Source: Spirosoma profusum (GTDB taxonomy: Bacteria > Bacteroidota > Bacteroidia > Cytophagales > Spirosomataceae). Taken from it: a stretch of DNA of 64,000 bases. The notes beneath the pieces were generated by a model. The model ran no database searches, was not told where the DNA came from, and saw only the letters and a program-made list of their open reading frames with translations. The position numbers and the translations under genes were made by a program. Positions 1 to 9,347 of the stretch are shown one piece after another; positions within the stretch are counted from its first letter, which is position 1, and the number at the start of each line of letters is the position of its first letter. The stretch spans positions 118,241 to 182,240 of the forward strand of contig NZ_JACWZY010000014.1 in NCBI RefSeq assembly GCF_014699005.1, written 5' to 3'.

Positions 1-362
1 AGCTTGGTTTTGAGCCGTTCGGCCATGCAGCCGAGCATACCCACCAGTAGTTCCGGTTTCTGACGTTTCAGGCCGGTCAGGTGTTTGAGCCGATTACGTA
101 CTTTCTGCTCCGCGTTGTCGCGAATGGCACAGGTATTCAGAAAAATAAGATCCGCTTCTTCGGCAGAGGACGTAGTAGCAAAACCGGCATTACGCATCAC
201 AGCCGCCACAATTTCGCTATCGGCAAAATTCATCTGGCAACCATAACTTTCGATATAAAGCCGTTTTTTACCCACTGCCAGTTCGTCTTCCGAGGTGCGA
301 GGCAGGTCAATTTGTTCCTTATCAGCCGGTTGCAGTATGGTCAGTTCGGGAATATGAGCCAT
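1..362 (-). CDS. miaB: tRNA-2-methylthio-N6-dimethylallyladenosine synthase MiaB, N-terminal part
   Basis: The gene starts at the ATG at 360-362 and runs off the left edge, so only about 120 residues are visible. They form the N-terminal MTTase domain of the MiaB radical-SAM methylthiotransferases: an ESYGCQMN motif (Cys42), an [12 protein letters not shown] motif (Cys78) and a GCMAERL motif (Cys112). These three cysteines bind the auxiliary 4Fe-4S cluster that supplies sulfur. The CxxxCxxC radical-SAM site and TRAM domain lie outside the window. MiaB adds a methylthio group to A37 of tRNAs reading codons that begin with U. The [10 protein letters not shown] stretch favours MiaB over the RimO and MtaB relatives. 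Upstream is a repeat and a short hairpin, with no recognisable promoter. Confidence 0.9.
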   Translation of the reverse strand, partial: MAHIPELTILQPADKEQIDLPRTSEDELAVGKKRLYIESYGCQMNFADSEIVAAVMRNAGFATTSSAEEADLIFLNTCAIRDNAEQKVRNRLKHLTGLKRQKPELLVGMLGCMAERLKTK

Positions 363-377
363 TGTCAATAAATAATC

Positions 378-462
378 ATTAGTCGATAGTGGTTAGTCAA
401 CAGTCATTTGCTGTAAAAGAGCTAGCGGCTATTGACTGATGACTAGCGACTTTTTTACAAAT
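378..462. repeat. Palindromic intergenic repeat, family C copy 1
   Basis: An imperfect inverted repeat built on TTAGTCGATAGT and ACTGATGACTAGCGAC, ending in a T-run followed by ACAAA. The same unit, including the T-run, recurs at 58011-58091, and a variant lies at 11706-11796. It fills the space between miaB and tamL. Confidence 0.8.
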
Positions 463-482
463 TTACTAAGAAAGCCCTGGAA

Positions 483-511
483 AACTGTCATTTTGTCAGG
501 AAATGACAGTT
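483..511. other. Perfect 11-bp hairpin between tamL and miaB
   Basis: Arms AACTGTCATTT (483-493) and AAATGACAGTT (501-511) enclose a 7-nt loop. No T-run follows on either strand, so it is not a classic terminator. It could be an operator or mRNA structure in the gap between the tamL 3' end and the miaB start. Confidence 0.5.
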
Positions 512-593
512 AAATTGTGTTAAGTGGTTATAGATCAGGCTTACAGGCGTTGACACCCATAGGAAAGGTAGTAACCCGCTTTCTATTGGTAAA

Positions 594-3239
594 TCAGAAG
601 GGATAACCAATACCGAAGTTGATAATCATAGGATTCTTTCCAGTCGATAAACGGCGGAATGAGAATTCGCGAAGCATGAAGCGTTCGTCAACAAAAGGTT
701 CATCGGGTTTAGGCTGGTAGCGTCGGGCAGGGTCCCAGACTTTAATACCGCCATCGAGTCGAATGACGAAGAACGAGAAATCAATCCGTAAACCCACGCC
801 CGTCCCGACGGCAATCTGAGGAATGAACGTATCGAGCTGAAACTGTTCGCCTACGCGTCTTGGATTATTCCGAATCGTCCAGACGTTACCTGCATCAACA
901 AATAATGCCCCGTTGATGTCCGCTCCAAGCCGGAATAATCTTCCTCGTAACTCTGCCGAGCCTTCGATAAGCATATCGCCGGGTTTCTCGAATGTGTACG
1001 CAAACTGTTCTTTACGTCCATCCCGCTGGCTGAGCGTAGGTACAGTCGGATAGCCGGGAGTCGGCTGAGGAACTTCAGAGCCAGGACCTAACCGGCGGGG
1101 AAGCCATCCCCGAATGCTGTTACTGCCGCCAGCAAAGAAAAGCTTTTCATAGGGAGCCGTACTGTTTTCCCCAAAACCATAACCGTATACTATACCTGTA
1201 TTAAAACGGAACGCCAGCGTAGTACGTGAACGAATAGGAATGTAATGGCGATAATCGACACTTAGGCGTAAAAATTTATAGAATTGAAGCCCGGTCGCGT
1301 CACTCCATTGGTCGATGGTTTTACTGGAAAAGAAATTGAGCGTAGTTCCACCCGATTCAACAGCCGCACGGAAGAAATTTGCCCGCCGGTTTTGCCCCTG
1401 TACGTTGGTATTATATGTATAAGCGAAACTGAAACTTGAACTTAACGATTTACGAAAACTTAAATAAACAGTGCTTCCTTCGTCTTCGTATTGTCGGCGA
1501 ATTTGTTCATAAAATGCCTGGCCCAGTGGCGTGTCAGGGAAGTTGGCATTAATCAGGTTGATGTCCGCGATCAGAAAACTGAACTGCTTCGACGGTGTCG
1601 TTTGCCAGTTGTATGCCATCGTCGAACGTAGCAGCGAACGCTTGTAATCGGGCCGGATGGTATTGTTAAAGCTCAAACTGACTTGCGTACGTGGATTATA
1701 TCGGTTGAAAAAGAACCGTCCGCGACCCGGAAACAGAATTTGTGGGAACGTAAGGGAACTGATAACTCCAAATTCATTCGATTGATAAAAAGCTTGCTTG
1801 CTGGATTGATCGGTGTCAAAACCAGTCTGATATTCCAGACCGTAACGTACCGTTGTTTCAAAGGTTTCGAATCCACCAAATAGATTGCGTGCTCGAAACG
1901 TTACGTTGGCAAACGGCCCCGGCCGGGTTTGGGCCAGCACAAATACCCCTCCCTCGAAGGTATAATCGTATTTGTCGAGCGGAGATGCTGTAATGAGTGT
2001 ACGCAATTGTCGATTGGTTGTATCAATAAAATTGAGGTTTACGAACTTAAACTGGTTGAGCAGAAACAACTGACGCTGCGTATCGCGGTAATTGGTCTGG
2101 CTATAAAGCTGGTTGGGGCGAAACAGAATTTTACTTTCCAGCAACGACAGCGATATATTCCGATTTCCCAGCAGATACCGTATGCCACTACGTTGGAGGG
2201 TATCGTATCGGGAGGCACCCGGAACTCTTGCACCTGCAGTTGATGCATCCGGTACGTCGGTGTCGCCGTTGGGACTGATACGTACTTCTACATCGCCGAT
2301 GTGATAAATCGGGTGGCTCGACCTTCCTGGTGGATTGGCAATCTGTAAAACAACATCAACTTTCCGGTCGGTTGTGTCGCCTAACTGAAACCGGTCTGTA
2401 CCGCGCCGTACTGTATCAACATCGGTGGCCCGGATGTATTGGCGGGAGAAAGCATAATAACCCTGATCACGTAGCAGTGTTTCGATACGAATTCGCTCCG
2501 CCGTCATGTTCTCAAAATCAAAACGGTCGCCGACTTGTAATTTTGCGTCTTCCAGCGATTTCCGTACGATAGTATCTAGTTGAGGATCAGCAATCTCATA
2601 AAAGACATTCCGTAGATAATACCCAGCGTGTTCGGCTATCAGGTAATTAACCCGAATCTGTCGCCGACGTAACGTATCGAGCTTGTATCCGACCTGGGCA
2701 TTGAAAAACCCTTTGTCGGCTATATATTTCTGCATTTTGGCCGCGTTCGCCTGGGCGTCCTTTTCGGCAAAATAGGAAGGTGGGTCGCCCATATTACGCA
2801 TGGCCCAGTTACCTTCTTCGGCCTTTACGCGAAGCTTTTTTAACTTACGTTCGTAACGCCGATTCAATTTTTTCAGCGCATTGGGCTGATTGGCCAGTAA
2901 CTGACTTTGCTGTTCAAATTCGTTAGTTTTGGCCTGCAACTCGCGAATGGCGGCTTCGCGGTCGTACTTGCGCTGACCAATCTGATAAAACCAGAGCTGG
3001 GGCGTAATGGGTAAGCCAAGAAGCCGACGGTTTGGTTTTTGGGGAATCAGGCTTTCCAGATTCTCATCTGAAATGGTTTTGTTGCCCCGAAATGTCTGAG
3101 AAGTCAGAATATATTCGTTGCTGCGGAGTTGTTTCGAGCTAAAACAGGACGACAAAGAAGCAACCAGTATCAGCAAGCCTATTTTTAATGTATGATGTGT
3201 GATGTATGATATAGGCTTTTCGAGCCAGCCATACATCAT
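594..3239 (-). CDS. tamL: TamL-like BamA/TamA-family outer membrane lipoprotein
   Basis: About 880 residues. A hydrophobic segment ends in the lipobox LSSC (Cys about 32), then POTRA-like alpha/beta repeats with long charged helices, then a C-terminal Omp85/D15 barrel of about 400 residues. The barrel shows the SNSIRGW motif typical of the lid-lock loop and ends in GIGYPF, with a terminal aromatic. TamA homologues of Bacteroidota are lipid-anchored in this way and work with TamB in inserting outer membrane proteins or moving lipids. The start is uncertain: every in-frame ATG lies inside a repeat (3187-3257), and I take the pair of ATGs nearest the signal sequence. The gene is divergent from the methyltransferase at 3265. 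A BamA paralogue is the main alternative, but BamA is normally not a lipoprotein. Confidence 0.78.
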   Translation of the reverse strand: MMYGWLEKPISYITHHTLKIGLLILVASLSSCFSSKQLRSNEYILTSQTFRGNKTISDENLESLIPQKPNRRLLGLPITPQLWFYQIGQRKYDREAAIRELQAKTNEFEQQSQLLANQPNALKKLNRRYERKLKKLRVKAEEGNWAMRNMGDPPSYFAEKDAQANAAKMQKYIADKGFFNAQVGYKLDTLRRRQIRVNYLIAEHAGYYLRNVFYEIADPQLDTIVRKSLEDAKLQVGDRFDFENMTAERIRIETLLRDQGYYAFSRQYIRATDVDTVRRGTDRFQLGDTTDRKVDVVLQIANPPGRSSHPIYHIGDVEVRISPNGDTDVPDASTAGARVPGASRYDTLQRSGIRYLLGNRNISLSLLESKILFRPNQLYSQTNYRDTQRQLFLLNQFKFVNLNFIDTTNRQLRTLITASPLDKYDYTFEGGVFVLAQTRPGPFANVTFRARNLFGGFETFETTVRYGLEYQTGFDTDQSSKQAFYQSNEFGVISSLTFPQILFPGRGRFFFNRYNPRTQVSLSFNNTIRPDYKRSLLRSTMAYNWQTTPSKQFSFLIADINLINANFPDTPLGQAFYEQIRRQYEDEGSTVYLSFRKSLSSSFSFAYTYNTNVQGQNRRANFFRAAVESGGTTLNFFSSKTIDQWSDATGLQFYKFLRLSVDYRHYIPIRSRTTLAFRFNTGIVYGYGFGENSTAPYEKLFFAGGSNSIRGWLPRRLGPGSEVPQPTPGYPTVPTLSQRDGRKEQFAYTFEKPGDMLIEGSAELRGRLFRLGADINGALFVDAGNVWTIRNNPRRVGEQFQLDTFIPQIAVGTGVGLRIDFSFFVIRLDGGIKVWDPARRYQPKPDEPFVDERFMLREFSFRRLSTGKNPMIINFGIGYPF

Positions 3240-3257
3240 ACATCTTATAGCATACAT
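3187..3257. repeat. Imperfect palindrome between divergent tamL and trmH-like genes
   Basis: Repeats of GTATGATGTGTGATGTATGAT face ATACATCATACATCTTATAGC. It resembles the GATGAGTGATGAACGATGAG units at 26924 and 45613 (family F). It supplies the candidate start codons of tamL and lies just upstream of the ATG of the opposite gene. Confidence 0.65.
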
Positions 3258-3264
3258 TTTCTCC

Positions 3265-4029
3265 ATGCTTTCAAAAAATCAACTTAAATACATTCAGTCG
3301 CTGCACCAGAAAAAATACCGGCAACAGCATGGGGCGTTTCTGGTCGAAGGCGCCAAAAGTGTTCAGGAAGTACTTCAATCCAACTTCGAAACCGAAGTCC
3401 TTGTTGCTACCGAACTATTTTACAAAGAAAACGCTCACCTGACAGACCGCCAACGAACTCCTGTGGAAATCGTGTCGGCCACCGAACTTACGCGCATGGG
3501 TACGCTCGAAAGTAACAATGCAGCGCTGGCTGTGGTGAAAACGAAAGAAAACGTACCACTATTGGCTGAACCCGATGAGATTGTCCTGATTTTAGATGAT
3601 ATACGCGATCCCGGCAATCTGGGAACCATACTACGTATTGCCGACTGGTACGGAATTCGAAAAATTCTGTGTTCCAGTACCACGGCAGATGTCTACAATC
3701 CCAAAGTGATTTCGGCCAGTAAAGGCTCTTTTACGCGTGTAAACTGGTGGTATGGCGACGTAGTACAGGTTCTAAAAAAAACGGTCCAGCAGCCGACCAA
3801 CGTAGTGTACGGGGCGTTTCTGGATGGAGCCGATGTACATTCTATAAGCTTTGCTACGTCAGGGTATCTGGTGATGGGAAACGAATCGAATGGCATCAGC
3901 ACCGACGTAGCACAATACGTAACGCAGCGGGTTACCATTCCTCGTTATGGAAACGCCGAATCGCTCAATGTGGGCATCGCTACGGCTATTTTGCTGGATA
4001 ATATTCGGCGAATTAGTGATCAACGTTGA
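3265..4029 (+). CDS. TrmH/SpoU-family RNA 2'-O-methyltransferase
   Basis: 254 residues. The N-terminal region (to about 95) is the substrate-binding domain seen in RlmB-type enzymes and contains FLVEGAKSVQEV. The C-terminal SPOUT domain carries the three knot motifs: DDIRDPGNLGTILR, VMGNESNGIS and IPRYGNAESLNVGIATAIL. These bind S-adenosylmethionine in a trefoil knot and methylate a ribose 2'-OH in rRNA or tRNA. The start chosen is the ATG at 3265, because conserved sequence begins right there and the longer frame runs into a repeat. The target nucleotide cannot be told from sequence. A second, shorter TrmH paralogue is at 31518. Confidence 0.9.
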   Translation: MLSKNQLKYIQSLHQKKYRQQHGAFLVEGAKSVQEVLQSNFETEVLVATELFYKENAHLTDRQRTPVEIVSATELTRMGTLESNNAALAVVKTKENVPLLAEPDEIVLILDDIRDPGNLGTILRIADWYGIRKILCSSTTADVYNPKVISASKGSFTRVNWWYGDVVQVLKKTVQQPTNVVYGAFLDGADVHSISFATSGYLVMGNESNGISTDVAQYVTQRVTIPRYGNAESLNVGIATAILLDNIRRISDQR

Positions 4030-4054
4030 CTCTCTTTCTGGAAAAATCCACTAT

Positions 4055-4113
4055 TTTCGAAGATGCTACGTAGGCCGTATCTTGGAGATATAGCCTACGT
4101 AGCATCTTCGAAA
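4055..4113. terminator. 21-bp perfect inverted repeat, hairpin between genes
   Basis: Arms 4055-4075 and 4093-4113 are exact reverse complements with a 17-nt loop. Each arm contains GCTACGTAGGC or its complement, so two TACGTA palindromes lie in the stem. There is no long T-run, so it may work as a weak terminator or mRNA-stabilising stem after the methyltransferase. It ends 12 nt before the next start codon. Confidence 0.7.
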
Positions 4114-4125
4114 TTCCTCATTTTC

Positions 4126-6009
4126 ATGCATCGACTATTGGCGCTGTTTTTTCTGGTAATGGCTGTTCCGGCATTTCTGCCGAAGCCACCGCCACCCGAT
4201 CCAACGGGGCAGGCGGTGTACCAGCAGTTTATGGTCGATAAAATGCGCTTTCATGAGCAGGTACAGCAATTGGCCAATTATGTCAGTACAAATGCGCCAC
4301 CAGATTCATTGCAGATTGCTTTCAAACGCAGTCGACTACGGTATAAACGTATTGAATGGTTACTGGAATTTTATCAGCCGTTTCTGGCGACGCACGTCAA
4401 CGGCCCACCAGTACCTGAAGCGGAGATTGACGAACCCGGTCAGCGCGTTGTTCCGCCGACAGGATTGCAGGTCGTAGAGCCTTTTTTATTTCCCGAATAC
4501 GATTCTACGCAAAAAGCTGAACTGACTCGTGAGTTGAACGTATTACTGTCTTACTCCTCGCGGCTGGAGCAAGGAGTTCCTGCCAACCTTATAAACGATA
4601 CCGAAATTCTGGAAGCCGTCCGCCAGCAACTATTCCGACTTCTGACGCTGGGTATTACCGGTTACGATGCGCCCGAAACACGTAGTGGTCTGCCCGAAGC
4701 TGCTACGTCGTTGCGGACCATGCATTCGGCGTTACGTCCTTATCTGGAACGCTTGCAACAGCCTTTAGCAGCTCAGGTTAATCAGCGCTGGCAAACGACA
4801 ATTCAGGCGCTGGAACAGGCAACCGATTTCACTACGTTCGACCGTGTTACGTTCATTCGAGAGCAGCTTTATCCGCTTTGTCGGGCCTTGCAGCAGATGC
4901 GCCAGGAATTGAAAATTCCGGCTCCGGCGAGCGGGCGTTTTCTGTCGCCAGCCGTTACTACGTTGTCAGATTCGGGCGCGTTCCGGCCTGATTACGTAAC
5001 AAATTTTAGCGCGTTTGCCACTAGCCCCCAGAAAGTGGCGTTGGGTCGGACTTTATTTTTCGATCCGCTATTGTCAGGAAATAATGCCCGAAGTTGTGCT
5101 TCCTGCCACCAGCCCGAACGGGCCTTTACGGACGGACGTAGCAAAAGCCGGGCTTTCGGAAATCCCATCAAACGGGTCAATCGCAACGCGCCTACGTTGC
5201 TGAACGCGGGTTTGCAGAAGGCGCAGTTCTACGATTCGCGGGTGATTTATCTGGAAGATCAGGCGCACGACGTACTGAAAAACGCTCACGAAATGCGCAC
5301 CTCACCCGAACAGGTAGTCGAAAAATTGGGTGCCAGTTCTCAGTACAAAAGCTTATTTGCCGAAGCTTTCCCGGATGGGATTACGTCCACCAACGTACGT
5401 AACGCACTGGCCTGCTACGTTCGCAGCCTGACGAGTCTGAATGCCAGCCCCGACCGTTACTTACGCGGTGAGAACGTAACACTATCAGACGATGAGCGAC
5501 TGGGATTCAACCTGTTTCTGGGGAAAGGACGTTGTGCTACGTGCCATTTCTTTCCGATTTACAATGGATACGTACCACCCCACTTTGAGAAAGTGGAGAG
5601 CGAAATTATTGGTGTACCCCGTCGCCCGAAAACGACCCGTGCCCGACTCGATGCTGACGTAGGGAAATTTGGCCCGTTTGGAAAAAACCTTCACCGATTT
5701 GCTTTCAAAACACCGACCATACGTAACGCGGCTCTGACGGCTCCGTATATGCACAATGGCGCTTATAAAACGCTGGAACAGGTCGTTGACTTTTATAACC
5801 GGGGTGGTGGCAAAGGAATCGGCGTCGACGTTGAAGGGCAGACCCTGGCCGAAGACTCGCTTAGTCTGACGGCTCATGAACAACATGCCCTGGTCGCGTT
5901 TATGCAGGCACTTACTGATACGACAGGACTTACCAAACGCCCTCACCAACTGCCCGCCGTTGAAGGCCACCCGGCCTGGAACCGTCGTAGGCCGGGTGGA
6001 CGGTATTGA
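4126..6009 (+). CDS. Di-haem cytochrome c peroxidase (CcpA/MauG family)
   Basis: 627 residues from the ATG at 4126, which gives a clean export signal (MHRLLALFFLVMAVPAF). Residues 25-290 are helical and carry no haem motif. The C-terminal part is a di-haem peroxidase module with CASCH (Cys324-His328) and CATCH (Cys470-His474), RTLFFDPLLSGN ahead of haem 1, and TPTIRNAALTAPYMHNG, the conserved segment near haem 2. Such periplasmic enzymes reduce hydrogen peroxide with electrons from cytochromes; MauG relatives oxidise protein side chains instead, and the two cannot be separated here. The gene is single, between two palindromes. It is very rich in TACGT motifs (21 sites). Confidence 0.88.
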   Translation: MHRLLALFFLVMAVPAFLPKPPPPDPTGQAVYQQFMVDKMRFHEQVQQLANYVSTNAPPDSLQIAFKRSRLRYKRIEWLLEFYQPFLATHVNGPPVPEAEIDEPGQRVVPPTGLQVVEPFLFPEYDSTQKAELTRELNVLLSYSSRLEQGVPANLINDTEILEAVRQQLFRLLTLGITGYDAPETRSGLPEAATSLRTMHSALRPYLERLQQPLAAQVNQRWQTTIQALEQATDFTTFDRVTFIREQLYPLCRALQQMRQELKIPAPASGRFLSPAVTTLSDSGAFRPDYVTNFSAFATSPQKVALGRTLFFDPLLSGNNARSCASCHQPERAFTDGRSKSRAFGNPIKRVNRNAPTLLNAGLQKAQFYDSRVIYLEDQAHDVLKNAHEMRTSPEQVVEKLGASSQYKSLFAEAFPDGITSTNVRNALACYVRSLTSLNASPDRYLRGENVTLSDDERLGFNLFLGKGRCATCHFFPIYNGYVPPHFEKVESEIIGVPRRPKTTRARLDADVGKFGPFGKNLHRFAFKTPTIRNAALTAPYMHNGAYKTLEQVVDFYNRGGGKGIGVDVEGQTLAEDSLSLTAHEQHALVAFMQALTDTTGLTKRPHQLPAVEGHPAWNRRRPGGRY

Positions 6010-6013
6010 AGAA

Positions 6014-6083
6014 TGTAGCCTGGACAGCCACGTCCGGGTGTAAACAGACGTATTTTCTCCCGGACGTAGCCGTCCAGGCTACA
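6014..6083. repeat. Palindromic intergenic repeat, family B copy 1
   Basis: Inverted repeat with outer arms TGTAGCCTGGAC and GTCCAGGCTACA and inner CCACGTCCGGG/CCCGGACGTAGC. Related copies are at 40393-40459 and 47538-47567. It lies 4 nt after the peroxidase stop and 2 nt before the 3' end of the converging phosphoesterase, so it may terminate both. Confidence 0.85.
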
Positions 6084-6085
6084 CT

Positions 6086-9073
6086 TTACGGTTGCAATTT
6101 CAAATAGGCGTTTTGCCCATGTAGAATTTGTATGCCAGGATCGTAGGTTACCTTCAGGGCAAAAACCGTCGTGTTATCGGGAATGGTGATCAGATGCTTC
6201 ACACGCAACTGATCGCTGGGGCCGGGTACCCGATTCCCTGACCAAATAGTAGGATCGTTCCAGTCGCCAATTTTAACGGTCTGCATGTTAGGAGATGGCG
6301 TATTGCTTACCTGAACCGTGAATGTATTCTGAACGCAGTTCTGCACATCGCGTACCTGATACGTATGCGTGCCTACCGGCGGGCTAATCACCACCGATCG
6401 GCTACTTGCCGAAAAACCAGGGTCTGCCGGATTGGTCCAGACGTAATTGCTGATGAACGGAGACGTTAACGTAACAGATTGCCCACTGGCAACCGTCAGC
6501 GACTGGGGAATACCAACGTCTTTCAGAATGGTAAACTGATCGGCAATGTTGTAGCTGTAGGGCGGGTTTGTATTCAGATTTTGAAGGAATTTGGCATCCA
6601 GCCGGTTGTCTTCCACTTCGAAATAAAACGACCCGCCAATGTCTTTCTGGGTGTATACCATAGCCGGATGATTGCCCAATCCCGCAATTTTTTCCAGCGC
6701 CCCTGCCGACCCCGACACGACGTAAACCGTTCCCTGCTTTTTCTTCTCGGCCGTTTTTTTGTACGGACATGATCCGCCCGACCCATCATATCGTCCGTTG
6801 CTTTCGTCGCCGGCGAAGCGGAATGCCGATGGATTGTTCGAATAGGGCGTCATGCTGTTGGCGCTGTAAAGATCATGCAGCGGGTACGAGCGCTCATACA
6901 CGTGGCTGTGCCCGGTAATCACCATATCAACGCCGAAACGCTCCATTATAGGATTAATGACCTGACGAATCGCAACCATATCGGCATCAGTGGATGAATT
7001 CTCCGAGTTATGCGACCCCTGACTGTAGGATGGATAGTGCTGATACACAATCTTCCATTTTTTGTTTGTTTTTGCCAGATCCTCCTTTAGCCAGATTACC
7101 TGCGGATGGTTGAGCGTATCTTCGTAAAAACGCCGTTGTATGCCGCCCACGTTACGTCGCCCATAGCCATCGAGCATCACAAAATGGATGGGACCATAAT
7201 CGAACGAATACCATTCTTTGGTACCCGAAGCCACGCCCCCCGCTTCGGCATTGGTCGGAAAATTAAATATGTCGAAATAGGGAATGTTATGATTCTCGGC
7301 CAGTGTGGGAGAATTATTATAATCGTGATTGCCTGGAATCGCATAAATCATCGAATTTTTCATCAGACTGGTGGTCTGATAGCGGCTAAAGAATTTTGTC
7401 TGGTAGGTCGGGTCGTCGCCATCATACGAGTTATCGCCAATGAGCATCCATAAATCGATGGGATTATTGCCCCGGAACGCCAGAAATCCGTCGCGTGCCT
7501 TAATCTGGTTATCGTTGGTTTCGTTGGAACCGCAGTCGCCAAAAGCAGCTATCCGGATTTTACGCTTTGTATTCCCCAGAGGAGCCGTCAGAAAATAATT
7601 ATCGGTGCCCTGCTGAATTATAGCTGACGTAGTACCCACTGTGTAGAAATACTGCTTATCAGGTTGGAGACCCGTGAGTTGAATGACGTGTTCGGTAGTG
7701 CTGCTGGGTTCGCTCACTACCCCCGTCAGGCTGGTGGTAGAAAGCCCGTACGTTACCTGGCCAATGTTTGCTACGTTGGTGCGCCAGCGAATGGTTGCTC
7801 CTGTTTTGGTACCCAGCGTCAGGTAGGGTCCACGAGTAATTTCGGGAACTCCCGGCACCCGTATTTCAATGTTGAACGTAATATCTGACGTAGTTGGGCC
7901 AACCTGGTGAATTTCAGCCGCGATAATATTATCACCATTCTGAAGCAGGGACGTACTAATAGGTTGCCAGGCCGACCAGGTTGTTTCGGCGGGTGCATCG
8001 ACGGAGGCCGTTGCCAACGTAGTATAAGAAACCGGAGTGCCGGGCATATTATTGGTATTTCCATTAGCGTCACGGGGTAACTCAGAACCGTTCACGTAAA
8101 TCAGAATGCCGTCGTCGCGCATGAACCGAATCTCGTAGCCGGGATTGGCATTTACATTGGGGATATTGATTTTCTTACGGAAATAGGTCGTCGGAAATTT
8201 ATTGGCTGGATTGAGTCCATAGCTGATGTAATTGGTATACGTATTGGCGTCGTATGGATCGCTGCTGGCCGGGTCGACGGTCGCCTGATTGGGGTCATTC
8301 GTTTCGCCATAGCCCATACGTACACGCGAGCCAATGTTAGTTTGCTGCCAGAACGAATCGTCGTAGGCCAGATTACGCCAGCTCGTCCCCAAATCAGCAC
8401 CATTATCGCTATATTTCCAGTTGGTCGACGAAAGGGATGTAACGGGCAACCCACTGGCTGCTAACGTATTGTTATTCGATTCGGCAATAAATTCCAGACT
8501 AAAGCTTAGGTCGGAACTAGTCGGGCCAATCTGGTGAACTTCGGCTGCAATGACGTTATTCCCCGACCGAAGCGCTCCATTTGGAATGTAAAATTCGTGG
8601 AATATACTTTCTTCGGCGTTAAGCGTGGCCGAGGTTAAATACGTAATAACGCCCGAGGGCATACCGTCCCGGCGAATTTCGACGCCGTTCAGATAAATCA
8701 CAATACCGTCGTCGCGTTTATAGCGCACCTTGTAGCGAAAACGATTTAGATAAGAGACGTCGGAAACCGTTTTCCGGAAATAAGCTGTACGGTACTTATC
8801 ATTCTCGGGTCCATAGTTAATCTTTGACGCTTCGTCATCATCACCATACCCCAGTTCCGAAGCTCCTGACGACCACGAGGTAGGACTGCTGTCGTCATAA
8901 CCAAGATCTTTCCAGGTATACGTAGTAGGACCGACCACCTGATCGGGTGGAGTAGAACTTTTATCGGAGTAGCGCCACATAGCACCGTGAGCTACCAACG
9001 TAGTGGAAACAAGCTGTGCAGTTGCTGGTTGCCAGAGTAGCCAAATAAGACAAATAGGGAGAATTGTTTTCAT
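6086..9073 (-). CDS. Secreted purple-acid-phosphatase-like metallophosphoesterase, multidomain
   Basis: 995 residues with a signal peptide cleaved near ATAQ-LVS. Two tandem beta domains of about 190 residues follow (each with a Y-x-RDDGIxIYxNG motif and a GDNVIAAEVHQ-type motif), then a purple-acid-phosphatase fibronectin-like domain (GPYLTLGTKTGATIRW). The metallophosphoesterase domain has GDCG (from 512), GDNSYDGD, GNHDY, the His of YQHYP and GHSHVYER (721). These supply the bimetal ligands. A C-terminal beta region follows. It probably hydrolyses extracellular phosphoesters. No clear type IX sorting tail is visible. Its start is next to an AT-rich stretch (9074-9260) with no perfect Bacteroidota promoter. 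Confidence 0.85.
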   Translation of the reverse strand: MKTILPICLIWLLWQPATAQLVSTTLVAHGAMWRYSDKSSTPPDQVVGPTTYTWKDLGYDDSSPTSWSSGASELGYGDDDEASKINYGPENDKYRTAYFRKTVSDVSYLNRFRYKVRYKRDDGIVIYLNGVEIRRDGMPSGVITYLTSATLNAEESIFHEFYIPNGALRSGNNVIAAEVHQIGPTSSDLSFSLEFIAESNNNTLAASGLPVTSLSSTNWKYSDNGADLGTSWRNLAYDDSFWQQTNIGSRVRMGYGETNDPNQATVDPASSDPYDANTYTNYISYGLNPANKFPTTYFRKKINIPNVNANPGYEIRFMRDDGILIYVNGSELPRDANGNTNNMPGTPVSYTTLATASVDAPAETTWSAWQPISTSLLQNGDNIIAAEIHQVGPTTSDITFNIEIRVPGVPEITRGPYLTLGTKTGATIRWRTNVANIGQVTYGLSTTSLTGVVSEPSSTTEHVIQLTGLQPDKQYFYTVGTTSAIIQQGTDNYFLTAPLGNTKRKIRIAAFGDCGSNETNDNQIKARDGFLAFRGNNPIDLWMLIGDNSYDGDDPTYQTKFFSRYQTTSLMKNSMIYAIPGNHDYNNSPTLAENHNIPYFDIFNFPTNAEAGGVASGTKEWYSFDYGPIHFVMLDGYGRRNVGGIQRRFYEDTLNHPQVIWLKEDLAKTNKKWKIVYQHYPSYSQGSHNSENSSTDADMVAIRQVINPIMERFGVDMVITGHSHVYERSYPLHDLYSANSMTPYSNNPSAFRFAGDESNGRYDGSGGSCPYKKTAEKKKQGTVYVVSGSAGALEKIAGLGNHPAMVYTQKDIGGSFYFEVEDNRLDAKFLQNLNTNPPYSYNIADQFTILKDVGIPQSLTVASGQSVTLTSPFISNYVWTNPADPGFSASSRSVVISPPVGTHTYQVRDVQNCVQNTFTVQVSNTPSPNMQTVKIGDWNDPTIWSGNRVPGPSDQLRVKHLITIPDNTTVFALKVTYDPGIQILHGQNAYLKLQP

Positions 9074-9282
9074 AGGTATAATTGACTATTGGTATCACAG
9101 GATAATATGATACTTATTGATAGTTAGTTACCAGACAATCAATTGATTAACTATTGAAATAAGTATAATGAATATAATAGTGTTTTTTGACTATTTACCT
9201 AAAAAGATAGAATATTTTTTTACCGGTATTTAATTGGAAATTTTATAGTCGAATTTTTTGGAATTGCTGACCTACTGGTAAT

Positions 9283-9323
9283 AAAAAAGCGTTCGGATAC
9301 TCTGTGACAGAGCACCCGAACGC
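9283..9323 (-). terminator. Rho-independent terminator of the queuosine-precursor transporter gene
   Basis: On the minus strand GCGTTCGG and CCGAACGC pair, continued by CTCTG/CAGAG around a 3-nt loop, and TTTTTTAT follows directly. It lies 25 nt after the stop codon of the gene at 9348-10133. Confidence 0.85.
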
Positions 9324-9347
9324 GAACAGAAAAACAACGTATCGATA

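Noticed and set aside
5485..5970. Open frame antisense to the di-haem peroxidase
   Set aside because: It is a shadow of a gene with two clear haem motifs.
9074..9260. AT-rich tract upstream of the phosphoesterase as a replication origin or curved DNA
   Set aside because: No DnaA-box cluster is visible, and low GC alone is expected of a promoter region.
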